The notes under the pieces are model-generated. The model did no database searches, was not told where the DNA came from, and saw only the letters and a program-made list of their open reading frames with translations. This document shows positions 8,144 to 17,188 of a stretch of DNA of 64,000 nucleotides, in pieces. Each line of letters starts with the position of its first letter. Position 1 is the stretch's first letter. This stretch comes from Nocardioides panaciterrulae. Its GTDB lineage: Bacteria; Actinomycetota; Actinomycetes; Propionibacteriales; Nocardioidaceae. The translations under genes and the position numbers were made by a program. The stretch spans positions 3,098,001 to 3,162,000 of the forward strand of contig NZ_JACCBG010000001.1 of assembly GCF_013409645.1 (NCBI RefSeq), in the 5' to 3' direction.

Positions 8144-11100
8144 ATGCACGCGCACGATGCGCTGCTCGCGACTTCCACGGGTTCCGGCCTCGTGCGGACC
8201 GTGGTGGAGACGAGCCTGCCGGCCGCGAGCCTGGCGCTCGACGGGCATCTGGTCGACGCCAACGACGCGTTGTGTCGGCTGGTGGGTCGCCGGCGTGACG
8301 AGCTCGTCGGCTGCGACCTGCGCGCGCTGAGCGCCTACCCGACCGACGCCCAGCGCGGCCGGCGCGCGCTCGCCGCCGCGCGGGCGGGCACGCCGTGCGG
8401 CGGCTTCACCCAGCGCTGGTCCGTCGGGGACGGCCGTCCCACGCTGCGGATGCGACTGGTCTGGACCCTGGTCCGCGACGCCCGCGGGGCGCCCGAGTCG
8501 CTGCTGGTGCTCTGCCTCGACGAGGCCCGGGAGACCGCGGGCGCGCGGTTCTGGGAGGCGCTGCTGGCCGAGTCGGCCGACCCGGCCTGGACCGCCGACG
8601 AGCACGGGGTGCTGCTGACCGCGACCCCGGCGACGGTCCGCCACGTCGGGCGGCCGCTCGACGCGCTGCTCGGCAGCTCGGTGCTCGAGCTCGCCCACCC
8701 CGAGGACCGAGCCGCGCTGCGGGACGCCTGGGCGCGGCTGCTGCGCGGCAGTGGCCAGGAGGTGCTGGAGTTCCGCCTCGCCGACGCCCGGCGGGGCTGG
8801 TCACTGGTGCGTCAGGTGCTGACCGACCACCGCGGGGACCCCGAGGTCGCCGCGAGCGTCGGCAACGCCCACGACGTGCAGGAGCTGCGCGAGGCCGAAC
8901 GCGCGCAGGGGCTGGCCGCCTCGCGGATCCGCACGCTCTTCGACCGGTCGCCGGTCCCCCAGCTGCTGTGGGACCGCAGCGGCCGGCTGACCGCGGTCAA
9001 CGCGGCGCTGTGCACGCTGGTCGACCGGACCGAGACCGAGCTGGTCGGGCGGCCCGCCCGCGAGCTGCTGCACCGCTCCGACCCGGGCGGCGCCGACGCC
9101 CTCGACGGGCTGCTCCCGGGCAGCGGCGGCCTGGTCTGCGAGCGGGTGCTCGAGCGACGCGACGGCCGCGGCGTACCGGCCGTGGTCAGCGGCACCGTGC
9201 TGCACGACCGCACCGGCCGCGCCACCGGGGTGGTCGCCTCGGTCCAGGACCTCCCCGCGCTGCGCGAGGTCGAGGCCCGACGGGACCGGCAGGAGAGCTT
9301 CTTCCTGGCGCTGGCCCAGCGCGCCGGGGACCTGGCCGTGGTCACCGACCCCGCGGGGCTGGTCGTCTACGTCTCCCCCGCGGCGGCGGCGCTGGCCGGT
9401 CGCGCGGCCGAGGACGTCCCGGGGACCCTCGGGGGCGGGCTGCTCCACCCCGACGCCCGGCGTCCGGTGGCCGTGGCCCTGGCCCGGGTGCTGCGCCGCG
9501 GCGGCTCCGCGGGGGTGCCGCTGCGGATCCGCGACGCGCACGGCGCGTGGCACTGGCTGGAGGCGACCGCCACCAACCTGCTCGACACCGCGGTCGGCGG
9601 CGTGCTGTGGAACCTGCGCGACGTCGACGACCGGGTGCGGGCCGAGGCGGCGCTGCGGGCCTCGGAGTCTCGCTACCGGGCGATCGCCGACAACGCCGAG
9701 GAGGGCCTGTGCGTCTTCACGCCCGACGGCCGCTCGGTCTACGTCAACGCCCGGCTCCGCGAGATGCTCGGCCTGGACGGCGTGCGGCTCGGCGACCGGT
9801 GCCTGGTGGAGCTGCTGGACGCCGACGGGCGCCTCGCCGCCGGCGCGACGCCGACGCCCGAACGGCGCCCGCAGCGCTACGAGGTCGAGTACTTCCACCC
9901 CGACGGCCGGCGGCGCACGCTGCGGGTCTCCGCGGCGCCGCTGGACGACGCCGGCGGCGCGAGCGAGGGGTCGCTGGCGATGGTCTCCGACGTGACCGAC
10001 GCCCGGCGCCTCGAGGACGAGCTGCGACGGGCCGCCCTGCACGACAGCCTCACCGGGCTGCCGAACCGGGCGCTGCTCTTCGACCGGCTCGAGCGCGCAC
10101 TGGTCCGCGAGACCGGCGCGACCGCGGTGCTGCTCGTCGACCTCGACCGGTTCAAGATCGTCAACGACGTCTGGGGGCACGTGGCCGGCGACGAGCTGCT
10201 GGTGCACGTCGCGACCCGGCTGCAGGCCGTGGTCCGGCCCACCGACACCGTGGCCCGGTTCGCCGACGACGAGTTCCTCGTGGTGTGCGAGTCCGTCGAC
10301 CAGGAGGAGGCCTGCGAGCTGGCGCGGGCGGTGCAGCACACGCTCGCCTCGCCGTACCGCGTCTCCGAGGGCGAGGTGACGCTGACCGCCTCCGTCGGGG
10401 TCGCCACCTCGCCCGCCGCCACGGTCGAGGAGCTGCTCAACCACGCCGACATCGCGCTGCACGCGGCGAAGAGCGCCGGCGGCCACGCGGTGCGCGCCTT
10501 CGACGCGGTGCTGGCCGCCGACGCCGCGGAGCGGCAACGGCTGGGCGGCGACCTGCGCCGGGCGCTGGAGGACGACGAGCTCACGCTGCACCACCAGCCC
10601 GTCGTCGACCTGGCCACCGGCCGGGTGATCGGCACCGAGGCGCTGGCCCGGTGGACCCACCCGGTGCACGGCGTGGTCACCCCCGACCGGTTCGTCCCGG
10701 TCGCCGAGCAGGTCGGCCTCGCGCCGCAGCTGGACCGCTGGGCGCTGCGACGCGCGCTCGCCGACGCCCGCGAGCTGCGCGCGTCCGGCGCGATGGGTCC
10801 GGACAGCTACGTCGCGGTCAACTTCTCCGCCCGGACGCTCGGCGACCCGGAGCTCGACCGGTGGATCGCCACGACCGTGGCCGAGGCCGGCTTCGAGCCG
10901 GCCCACGTGCTGGTCGAGGTCACCGAGAGCGCGATCATGGCCGACACCACCACCGCCGTCGGCGTGCTGACCCGGCTGCGCGAGCGGGGCTTCCCGATCG
11001 CGGTCGACGACTTCGGCACCGGCCACAGCTCGCTGGCCTACCTGCGCAGCCTGCCGCTGAGCGTGCTGAAGATCGACCGCAGCTTCGTCGCCGAGATCGC

Positions 11101-11338
11101 CACCGACCCCAGCGCGCTGGCGATCGCCGCCTCGATCGTCGACCTGGCCCGGGCGGTCGGGCTGACGGTCGTGGCCGAGGGCGTGGAGACCGAGCAGCAC
11201 GCCGAGCTGCTCCAGGGGCTCGGCTGCGAGGCTGCCCAGGGCTGGCTGTGGAGCAAGGCCGTCCCGTGCGCGGAGGCCGTCGCCACCGGCGCGCTGACCC
11301 GCCGCTACGAGCTGCCGGGCACGGCCGCGACCCGCTGA
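8144..11338 (+). CDS. Multi-PAS protein with degenerate GGDEF and intact EAL
   Basis: A 1064-residue protein with PAS-like modules over roughly the first 620 residues. The GGDEF site is degenerate: ADDEF near residue 706, so cyclase activity is unlikely, yet RPTD at the inhibitory-site position is kept. The EAL domain is complete: EALARW near residue 831, DDFGTG, KIDRSF and AEGVE. It is therefore predicted to be a c-di-GMP phosphodiesterase whose GGDEF-like domain may bind GTP or c-di-GMP as a regulator, as known for other degenerate GGDEF-EAL proteins. The ATG at 8144 follows GGGGGGAGAT. The last codons and stop fall in the first copy of a roughly 200-bp tandem duplication. No EAL/GGDEF partner shares its operon. 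Confidence 0.9.
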   Translation: MHAHDALLATSTGSGLVRTVVETSLPAASLALDGHLVDANDALCRLVGRRRDELVGCDLRALSAYPTDAQRGRRALAAARAGTPCGGFTQRWSVGDGRPTLRMRLVWTLVRDARGAPESLLVLCLDEARETAGARFWEALLAESADPAWTADEHGVLLTATPATVRHVGRPLDALLGSSVLELAHPEDRAALRDAWARLLRGSGQEVLEFRLADARRGWSLVRQVLTDHRGDPEVAASVGNAHDVQELREAERAQGLAASRIRTLFDRSPVPQLLWDRSGRLTAVNAALCTLVDRTETELVGRPARELLHRSDPGGADALDGLLPGSGGLVCERVLERRDGRGVPAVVSGTVLHDRTGRATGVVASVQDLPALREVEARRDRQESFFLALAQRAGDLAVVTDPAGLVVYVSPAAAALAGRAAEDVPGTLGGGLLHPDARRPVAVALARVLRRGGSAGVPLRIRDAHGAWHWLEATATNLLDTAVGGVLWNLRDVDDRVRAEAALRASESRYRAIADNAEEGLCVFTPDGRSVYVNARLREMLGLDGVRLGDRCLVELLDADGRLAAGATPTPERRPQRYEVEYFHPDGRRRTLRVSAAPLDDAGGASEGSLAMVSDVTDARRLEDELRRAALHDSLTGLPNRALLFDRLERALVRETGATAVLLVDLDRFKIVNDVWGHVAGDELLVHVATRLQAVVRPTDTVARFADDEFLVVCESVDQEEACELARAVQHTLASPYRVSEGEVTLTASVGVATSPAATVEELLNHADIALHAAKSAGGHAVRAFDAVLAADAAERQRLGGDLRRALEDDELTLHHQPVVDLATGRVIGTEALARWTHPVHGVVTPDRFVPVAEQVGLAPQLDRWALRRALADARELRASGAMGPDSYVAVNFSARTLGDPELDRWIATTVAEAGFEPAHVLVEVTESAIMADTTTAVGVLTRLRERGFPIAVDDFGTGHSSLAYLRSLPLSVLKIDRSFVAEIATDPSALAIAASIVDLARAVGLTVVAEGVETEQHAELLQGLGCEAAQGWLWSKAVPCAEAVATGALTRRYELPGTAATR

Positions 11339-11507
11339 CCTCTGGCAGCAGCCGTCGTCGGGCCCGCGCCGGGTCTCCCCGGTCTCGGCTGCCGCCACAC
11401 CCGCCCCGCCAGCCACACTTGAGGGCCCGTTCCCTCGCTTGATGGGCGTTGCAACGGCCCCCAACCGAGGGAATACCCGGCTGACCGGGGATCCCTGCAC
11501 CCGCGAG
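11326..11507. repeat. About 182-bp direct repeat, copy 1
   Basis: The copy begins inside the final codons of the preceding GGDEF-EAL gene and repeats about 201 bases further on. The 142-base core at 11366-11507 matches 11567-11708 with few differences. It contains a 40-base imperfect palindrome at 11432-11471 centred on the perfect palindrome CGTTGCAACG, with CCCTCG/CGAGGG at its ends. This could be a bidirectional terminator or a dispersed palindromic element. It occupies much of the 428-base gap between convergent genes. Confidence 0.85.
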
Positions 11508-11527
11508 CACAGCCGTCGGGCCGGGTC

Positions 11528-11708
11528 CGCGACCCGCTGACCGGGGTCAGCAGCCGGGTCGGGCCAGCGCCGGGTCTGCCCGGTCTCGGCTGCCGCCACA
11601 CCCGCCCCGCCAGCCCCACTTGAGGGCCCGTTCCCTCGCTTGATGGGCGTTGCAACGGCCCCCAACCGAGGGGATCCCCGGCTGGCCGGGGATCCCTGCA
11701 CCCGCGAG
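11528..11708. repeat. About 181-bp direct repeat, copy 2
   Basis: Second copy of the tandem duplication, including the matching palindrome at 11633-11672. It even repeats the CGCGACCCGCTGACC that covers the stop codon of the upstream gene (11326-11340), which shows that the duplicated unit began in coding sequence. The 58 bases from 11709 to the stop of the next gene show nothing recognisable. Confidence 0.85.
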
Positions 11709-11766
11709 ACCGGTCGCCAGGGCGGGCCGCGGAGACCGGGCTGCGGAAGCCGGTCCGCGGCCTCGG

Positions 11767-13500
11767 TCAGCGCTGGTCGTCGGGTCCGGCGGGCCCGGTC
11801 CGGTCGCCGTCGCGGTGCTTGGCGCGGTACATCGCGAGGTCGGCGAGGTGCACCAGCTCGTCGAGCGGATGCGGCGGCGAGAGCGCGACGCCGATGCTGG
11901 CGCCGACCTCGACCGGGCCGCCGGCCACGTCGTACGGACGACGCAGCGCGGTGCGCACCCGCTCCACGACCGACTCGGCGCCGGGCCCGTCGATGTCCTC
12001 GCAGACCACCACGAACTCGTCGCCGCCGAGCCGGCAGACGGTGTCGGTGGCCCGGACCACCGCGCCGAGCCGGCTGGCCACCTGGCGCAGCAGCTGGTCG
12101 CCGGCGGCGTGCCCGCGGGTGTCGTTGACCGCCTTGAACCGGTCGAGGTCGAGGAAGATCACCGCGGTCCCGTGGCCGCCCGCGCGCTGCTGGCGGGCCG
12201 CGGCCATCTCCAGCCGGTCGCGCAGCAGGTAGCGGTTCGGCAGGCCGGTGAGCTGGTCGTAGAGCGCGCGGTGGCGCAGCGCCCGCTCGGAGCGGCGCCG
12301 CTCGGTGACGTCGGCGACCGTGACCAGCCAGCCGGCACCGTCGGGCTCGTCGTCGCCGAGGGCGTCGCGGGTGACCTCGAAGATCCGGTGCGTGCCGTCC
12401 GGGTGCGCGTAGCCGATCTCGCGGGGTGACACCTCGCCGTGCGCGCGCGGCACGGGCACCGGGCCGCCCGCGGGCGGCTGGTCCAGCAGCCCGTCGAGGT
12501 CGACGCCGTAGAGCTGCTCGGCGGGGATGCCCAGCAGCCGGGAGGCCGCCGCGTTGGCGTACCTCGCGACGCCGTCCTCCCCGGCCACCACGATGCCCTC
12601 CTCGGCGGCCTCCACCCGCGCCCGGTGCAGGGCCCGCGAGAGGCGCAGCGCCTCGCGGCTGCGCACCCGGTCGGTGACGTCGCGCAACGCGACCACCAGC
12701 CCGAGCACGTCGGGGTCGTCGAGGAGGTTGGTGACCGTGCCCTCCACCCATCGCCAGCGGCGGGCCTTGTCGTGGATGCGGGCGAGGAACCGCTCGTCGC
12801 GGTCCGGGTCCGCCAGCGCCCGGTCCACCGCCGCGGTCACGACCGGCTGGTCGGCGACGTGCACGAGCTGCAGCACGCCGCGGGCCAGCAGCTCCTCCGG
12901 CTCGTAGCCCAGCAGCTGCGAGGCGGCGCGCGCGGCGTAGGCGATCGACAGGTCGGCGTCGGTGACCACCACGGCCTGCTCGCCGGCCCGCTCGCCGGCC
13001 CGCTCGCCGGTGCCGCGCCCCAGCTCGGCGGAGACGTCACGCACGACCGCGGTCACGCCGGTGAGCTCACCGGCGGGGCCCCGCTCGGCGCCCAGGCTGA
13101 TCGACGCGGTGAACGCCCGCCCGTCGCGGGCCAGCCCCTCCTCGACGAGCATCGCGACCTCGCCGTCGGCCAGCAGCGCGTCGAGGTGCCGCTCGCCGAG
13201 CTCCGCGGCCAGCTGCGGGACCAGCCCGCGGACGTGGCTGCCCGGCAGGTCCTCCGGCGCCCAGCCGAGCACCTCGCGGGCCCCGCTGCCCGCGGCGAGG
13301 ATCGTGCCGTCGAGACCCAGCGAGAGCGTGCACGCGGTCCACGGCCCGCAGACCACGGGGGCCGGGGCGGCCGCGGTCACGCCGGTCGCGGTGGTCGTAG
13401 CGGCCGGCGCGGCGCTCACGCCGGTCGCGGCGACCGGCGCGGCGGTCACGGCCGTCGGTGTGAGGGTACGCCGCAGCCGGCGGGTCTCCAGGTCGTCCAT
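11767..13500 (-). CDS. PAS-GGDEF diguanylate cyclase, last gene of the pilM operon
   Basis: A 577-residue protein with an Ala/Thr/Val-rich low-complexity stretch at about 15-50, then three PAS/PAC-like modules and a C-terminal GGDEF domain. RLGGDEF is intact near residue 490, and RATD five residues before it fits the product-inhibition site. No EAL domain or membrane segment is seen. It starts 16 bases after the prepilin peptidase gene, with GGAG upstream of the ATG, so it is the seventh and last gene of the minus-strand run pilM-pilN-pilO-x-y-pilD-cyclase. That run begins at a WhiG-type promoter (19195-19222). If it is transcribed with the pilus genes, its c-di-GMP would feed back on the RsiG/WhiG switch. 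Confidence 0.88.
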   Translation of the reverse strand: MDDLETRRLRRTLTPTAVTAAPVAATGVSAAPAATTTATGVTAAAPAPVVCGPWTACTLSLGLDGTILAAGSGAREVLGWAPEDLPGSHVRGLVPQLAAELGERHLDALLADGEVAMLVEEGLARDGRAFTASISLGAERGPAGELTGVTAVVRDVSAELGRGTGERAGERAGEQAVVVTDADLSIAYAARAASQLLGYEPEELLARGVLQLVHVADQPVVTAAVDRALADPDRDERFLARIHDKARRWRWVEGTVTNLLDDPDVLGLVVALRDVTDRVRSREALRLSRALHRARVEAAEEGIVVAGEDGVARYANAAASRLLGIPAEQLYGVDLDGLLDQPPAGGPVPVPRAHGEVSPREIGYAHPDGTHRIFEVTRDALGDDEPDGAGWLVTVADVTERRRSERALRHRALYDQLTGLPNRYLLRDRLEMAAARQQRAGGHGTAVIFLDLDRFKAVNDTRGHAAGDQLLRQVASRLGAVVRATDTVCRLGGDEFVVVCEDIDGPGAESVVERVRTALRRPYDVAGGPVEVGASIGVALSPPHPLDELVHLADLAMYRAKHRDGDRTGPAGPDDQR

Positions 13501-13516
13501 CCCGAGATCTCCCGCG

Positions 13517-14335
13517 TCAGGCCAGGCCGACGAGGCCGAGATAGCCGTGCCACAGCGGCGCGCCGGCGAACATGCCCACGGCCGCGCCGCTGAGCAGGAA
13601 CGGGCCGTGCGGCACCCGCATGCCGACCCGGCTGCGGCCGCTGGCGATCAGCAGCACGCCGACCACCGCGCCGATGCCGAAACCCAGTGCCAGCCCGACC
13701 ACGCTCGGGCCCCAACCGAGCCAGCCCAGCGCGAGGCCCAGCACCGGGGCGAGGGCCACGTCGCCCAGGCCCATGCCCCGGCCCAGGGTCAGCAGCCAGA
13801 TCCCGCCGTACACGACGAGCCAGAGCCCGGTGGAGAGCAGGGCCGTGGGCAGCAGGCCCGGGCCGTGCAGCACGACGTCGACCACCAGCGCGATGACCGT
13901 GCCGGCGGCCGCGGCACCGGTGACGGCGAACGGCAGCCGGCGGTGCTCGAGGTCGATGAGGAACAGCGCCACGCCGGCGGCGACCACGACCAGGGCCGCC
14001 CCGGTGAAGGGCGACGCGCCGAACCGCCAGCCGGTGAGCGCGAACAGCAGGCCGGTGGCTAGCTCCACCGTCGGGTAGCGGATCGAGATCGGCGCCGCAC
14101 AGTCACGGCAGCGGCCGCGCAGCACCAGCCACGAGACGACCGGCACGTTGTCGCGCGGCCGGACCGGGTGGGCGCAGGCCGGGCAGGCCGAGCCCGGGGA
14201 GACCAGCGACAGGCCGGCCGGCACCCGGTGCACGACCACGTTGAGGAACGAGCCGATGAGCAGCCCCAGCACGCCGAGGAACGACGAGACGACGGCCGCC
14301 GGCAGCGCGTCGGTCGCGGTGGACCAGGTGTCCAT
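13517..14335 (-). CDS. pilD: Prepilin peptidase (A24 aspartic protease)
   Basis: A membrane protein of about 272 residues with many hydrophobic helices. Numbering from the GTG at 14338, two CxxC pairs (C52/C55 and C77/C80) form the usual zinc loop of full-length PilD/GspO. The catalytic aspartates are visible as D129 in FLIDLEHRRLP and D193 in the GMGLGD motif. It cleaves the leader of type IV prepilins after Gly and would process PilA and the minor pilins of this window; N-methylation is expected from the zinc-domain form. An ATG at 14335 and a GTG at 14338 are adjacent start choices, and the upstream gene's TGA overlaps them, so translation is coupled. Confidence 0.95.
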   Translation of the reverse strand: MDTWSTATDALPAAVVSSFLGVLGLLIGSFLNVVVHRVPAGLSLVSPGSACPACAHPVRPRDNVPVVSWLVLRGRCRDCAAPISIRYPTVELATGLLFALTGWRFGASPFTGAALVVVAAGVALFLIDLEHRRLPFAVTGAAAAGTVIALVVDVVLHGPGLLPTALLSTGLWLVVYGGIWLLTLGRGMGLGDVALAPVLGLALGWLGWGPSVVGLALGFGIGAVVGVLLIASGRSRVGMRVPHGPFLLSGAAVGMFAGAPLWHGYLGLVGLA

Positions 14336-15144
14336 CACGGGCCGTCCGCGGACTCGAAGGAGCGCCAGAGCGTCTCCATCTCCGCCGAGCCGACCAGCGA
14401 GATCAGCTCGCGGCGCAGCGTCGCGAACACGTCGCCGCGGTCGTTGCCCGCGGTGAACGCGTCGGGGTCGAGGTCGCCGGCGAGGTCCCAGCGCAGGTCG
14501 ACGGTGGCGAGGTCGTGGTCCCCGGCGTGCAGCGCGGCCGCGATCAGGTAGGCCTCGAACGTCGCGACGTCGGCCTGGTGGGCCATCCGGCCGGCCGCGG
14601 TCTCCTCGCCCTCGACGAGCATCACCTCGCCGACGTGCAGGCAGTCCGCGGCGGCCTCGCGCAGCTCGGCGACCAGGTCCTCGGGGCAGCGCCCGTCCAG
14701 CCGGGCCAGGGCCGGATGCTCCTTGCGCGGCGGTCGCGGCGCCGTGGTCTGCGGGTCGAGCGCGTCCAGCCCGTCGAGCGCGGGCAGCTGCGCGAGGAGC
14801 ACCTCGTGCACGGACTCGTCGAACGTCGAGACCATCGCCCAGCGGGCCGCCTCGGCGACCGCGCGGGGCGTCAGCTCACCGGTGGTGCCGTCGGCCAGGG
14901 TCTCCAGCGCGGACGCGACCGCCTCGCCCACGGCCGCGAGCTGGGCGACGGGGTCGGCGGCCTCGGCGAGGCCGTTCTCCCACAGCAGCTCCTCGAGCAC
15001 GTAGACGTCGGCGGCCCACGCCGCGATCTGCGCGCGGCGGACGTCGCCCTCGGCGGCGTAGCGGTCGGCCAGACGCACCAACCGCTCCGGGACGCTGTGG
15101 CGCTCCGGGACGTCGGGGGTGTCGGGGTCGGTGACCATGGTCAT
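14335..15144 (-). CDS. Unknown protein in the pilus operon
   Basis: A 269-residue acidic, largely helical soluble protein with no membrane segment or signal peptide. I do not recognise a family. It begins with ATG at 15144, preceded by GAGGAG at suitable distance; a second ATG lies two codons later. It sits 18 bases after the membrane-protein gene and overlaps the pilD start, so it belongs to the pilM-pilD operon. A cytosolic accessory role in pilus assembly or control is only inferred from position. Confidence 0.8.
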   Translation of the reverse strand: MTMVTDPDTPDVPERHSVPERLVRLADRYAAEGDVRRAQIAAWAADVYVLEELLWENGLAEAADPVAQLAAVGEAVASALETLADGTTGELTPRAVAEAARWAMVSTFDESVHEVLLAQLPALDGLDALDPQTTAPRPPRKEHPALARLDGRCPEDLVAELREAAADCLHVGEVMLVEGEETAAGRMAHQADVATFEAYLIAAALHAGDHDLATVDLRWDLAGDLDPDAFTAGNDRGDVFATLRRELISLVGSAEMETLWRSFESADGP

Positions 15145-15162
15145 GGGTCCATCTCCTCGAGA

Positions 15163-16524
15163 TCAGGTGGACGAGCGGCGGCGACCCCGGCGACGGGAGT
15201 CCAGGGCGATGACGGCGGGCGGGGGGACGGGCAGCACGAGCTCGGGCTCGTCAAGCGGCGGCGGGATCACCAGGTCGTCGAGGCCGCCGGGCAGGCCGCC
15301 GGACAGCTCCGCGGCTGCGGACGACTGGTCGAAGCCCACCGCGCCGTGGGCCTGCTCGACCGGCGGGTCCTCGGTCAGCAGGGCGTGCGTGAGCGGGGCC
15401 TCGTCGAGCGACACGGTCTCGTCGACCACCGGCTCGGCGGCCCAGGTCGTGGGCGCCGCCGAGGGCGGGGTCCGGTGGTACTCCTCGCCAGCGATGTCGA
15501 GGTTGCTGAACACGTCGACGACGGTGTCCGGCTCGTACGCGGCGGGGGCCTCGGGCACCTGCCCCTCGGTCGCGGCTCCGGACTCCGGGGCTCCGGACGC
15601 CGGGCCCTCGAGCTCCGGCACCTCGCGGCGGTGGCTCGGCGCGCGCCTGGTCGGCGGCTGCGTGGTCACCGGCAGGACCGGGCGGCGCATGGTGTTCGGC
15701 ACGCCGAGTCGCTCCACCGCGGCGGCGACCCGGGCCAGCGTGCGCTGCGGGTGCTCCTCGTGCGGCACGTGGGCAGCCAGGCCCTGCACGACCATCGAGA
15801 CCTGGCGCAGGTACGCCGCCGACTGCTCGGCGGCCGCCTGCTCGACCCGGGCCAACGCGGCGGTCGGCGGCTCGCTGGCCTGCTCCTGGACCACCTGCTC
15901 CAGCGCGCGCAGCTGCTCGCGCAGCGTGCGCAGCTCGGCCTGCTCGCGGGTCTCGCCCTCGCGCACCTCGGCGTCGGCCGGCTCGTCGGCAGTCGCCTCG
16001 ACCGCCTCGGGACTCGCCTCGTCGGCGGGCTGGTCGTCGGCCTCCTGCGCCACCACGAGCGGCGGCAGGTCGCCGAAGTCGGGCTCCGGCACGGCCTTGC
16101 GGCGTCGGAACAGCCCGCGTCGGCGCTGCGCCGGGGCGGCCGCCTCGGACGGCACCTCGGCCGGCGGCTCGGCGATCGAGTCCTCCTCGAGGCGCTCGTC
16201 CAGGTCGTCCTGGGCGTCGGCCGTCGCGACGGGCTCCTCGGCGACGGGCTCGTCCGCCGCGGCCGGCACGGCGGCGAGCACCGCGGTGGCCGACTCGTCG
16301 GACGTCGCGGCCCGCGCGGGCTCGTGCTGCTCGGGCTCATCGTGCTGGTCCTGCTGCGCGTCCTGCTGCTCGTCGCGCGGGTCGGCCGGCACGGCGGACT
16401 CGCCGTACCCCTCCCCCTGGGCCGCCTCGGCCCGCAGCCGGCGCTGGCGTCGGCTCAGGCCGAGCAGCAGCACGAGCATGGCGAGCAAGGCGAGGACCAG
16501 CCCTGCCTGCGTCGTCGTAGTCAT
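15163..16524 (-). CDS. Single-pass membrane protein of the pilus operon
   Basis: About 453 residues. One N-terminal hydrophobic helix (about residues 7-26) is followed by Arg residues and then a long acidic, Glu/Ala/Pro-rich, mostly disordered cytoplasmic or extracytoplasmic region. A coiled-coil-like stretch lies around residues 185-250, and the C-terminus is Arg-rich. ATG at 16524 has GGGGGGAAA upstream and is chosen over an ATG at 16542 with no site. It follows pilO by 28 bases, the place held by pilP in Gram-negative loci, but it does not look like PilP and there is no secretin. Function unknown; a structural adaptor of the inner-membrane complex is an inference. Confidence 0.8.
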   Translation of the reverse strand: MTTTTQAGLVLALLAMLVLLLGLSRRQRRLRAEAAQGEGYGESAVPADPRDEQQDAQQDQHDEPEQHEPARAATSDESATAVLAAVPAAADEPVAEEPVATADAQDDLDERLEEDSIAEPPAEVPSEAAAPAQRRRGLFRRRKAVPEPDFGDLPPLVVAQEADDQPADEASPEAVEATADEPADAEVREGETREQAELRTLREQLRALEQVVQEQASEPPTAALARVEQAAAEQSAAYLRQVSMVVQGLAAHVPHEEHPQRTLARVAAAVERLGVPNTMRRPVLPVTTQPPTRRAPSHRREVPELEGPASGAPESGAATEGQVPEAPAAYEPDTVVDVFSNLDIAGEEYHRTPPSAAPTTWAAEPVVDETVSLDEAPLTHALLTEDPPVEQAHGAVGFDQSSAAAELSGGLPGGLDDLVIPPPLDEPELVLPVPPPAVIALDSRRRGRRRSST

Positions 16525-16552
16525 CGGTTTCCCCCCGGTCATGGCACTGGTG

Positions 16553-17188
16553 CTAGTTGGTCGTCGCGTTCATGTTGATCGTCTTGCCGGGGTCCGGGAC
16601 CGGCGGCATGACGAACATCTGGCCCGCGATGGTGGTCGTGAACGCCCCGTCGGTCCCACCGCCCGAGAGGCTCACGGAGTTGATCAGATAGGCCCGTGGC
16701 ATGTGCTCGAGGTTCTCGAGCAGCTGCTGGGTCTGGTCGTAGGTGCCGGTGACCGAGACCGACACGGTCTGGCTGGCCAGCAGGTGCGAGCCGCCCGCGG
16801 GCGGCACCGCCGGCACGCCGTTCTCGGTCCCGCCGATCACCGGCGGGCTCGGCGCGAGCGTGGTGACGCCCTTGGGGCCGATGCCCGCGGCGACCGCGGC
16901 GTCGGTGACCTGCTGGAAGAGCCCCGGCTGGTCGGCCGTGGGCGGGAACTTCAGGGCCAGCTTGCGCGCCGTACGACGGGTCGCGGCGACCTGGCTGCGC
17001 TGCTGCTGGAGCTGGGTGAGCTGCTGGGCCAGCACGGTGTTCTGCTGGCGGGCCGAATCCACCTCGGCGCGGGCGTCGGCGAGCTTGCCGGTCTCCGGGC
17101 CGACGGCCAGCATCCAGCTCGCGGCGGCGACCACGAGCAGCGAGAGGCCGCCGACGACCTTGGTCGCGTTGGGCGTGCTGAGGTCCAT
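16553..17188 (-). CDS. pilO: Type IV pilus alignment protein PilO
   Basis: A 211-residue protein: a short N-terminal tail, one membrane helix at about 10-30, a Gln-rich coiled coil (about 40-75), then a small globular domain with the pattern of PilO (TYDQTQQLLENLEHMPR). PilO pairs with PilN and connects PilM to the pilus machinery in the membrane. Its ATG overlaps the pilN stop by one base (TGATG). In this secretin-less bacterium it would serve only the cytoplasmic-membrane platform. Confidence 0.88.
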   Translation of the reverse strand: MDLSTPNATKVVGGLSLLVVAAASWMLAVGPETGKLADARAEVDSARQQNTVLAQQLTQLQQQRSQVAATRRTARKLALKFPPTADQPGLFQQVTDAAVAAGIGPKGVTTLAPSPPVIGGTENGVPAVPPAGGSHLLASQTVSVSVTGTYDQTQQLLENLEHMPRAYLINSVSLSGGGTDGAFTTTIAGQMFVMPPVPDPGKTINMNATTN

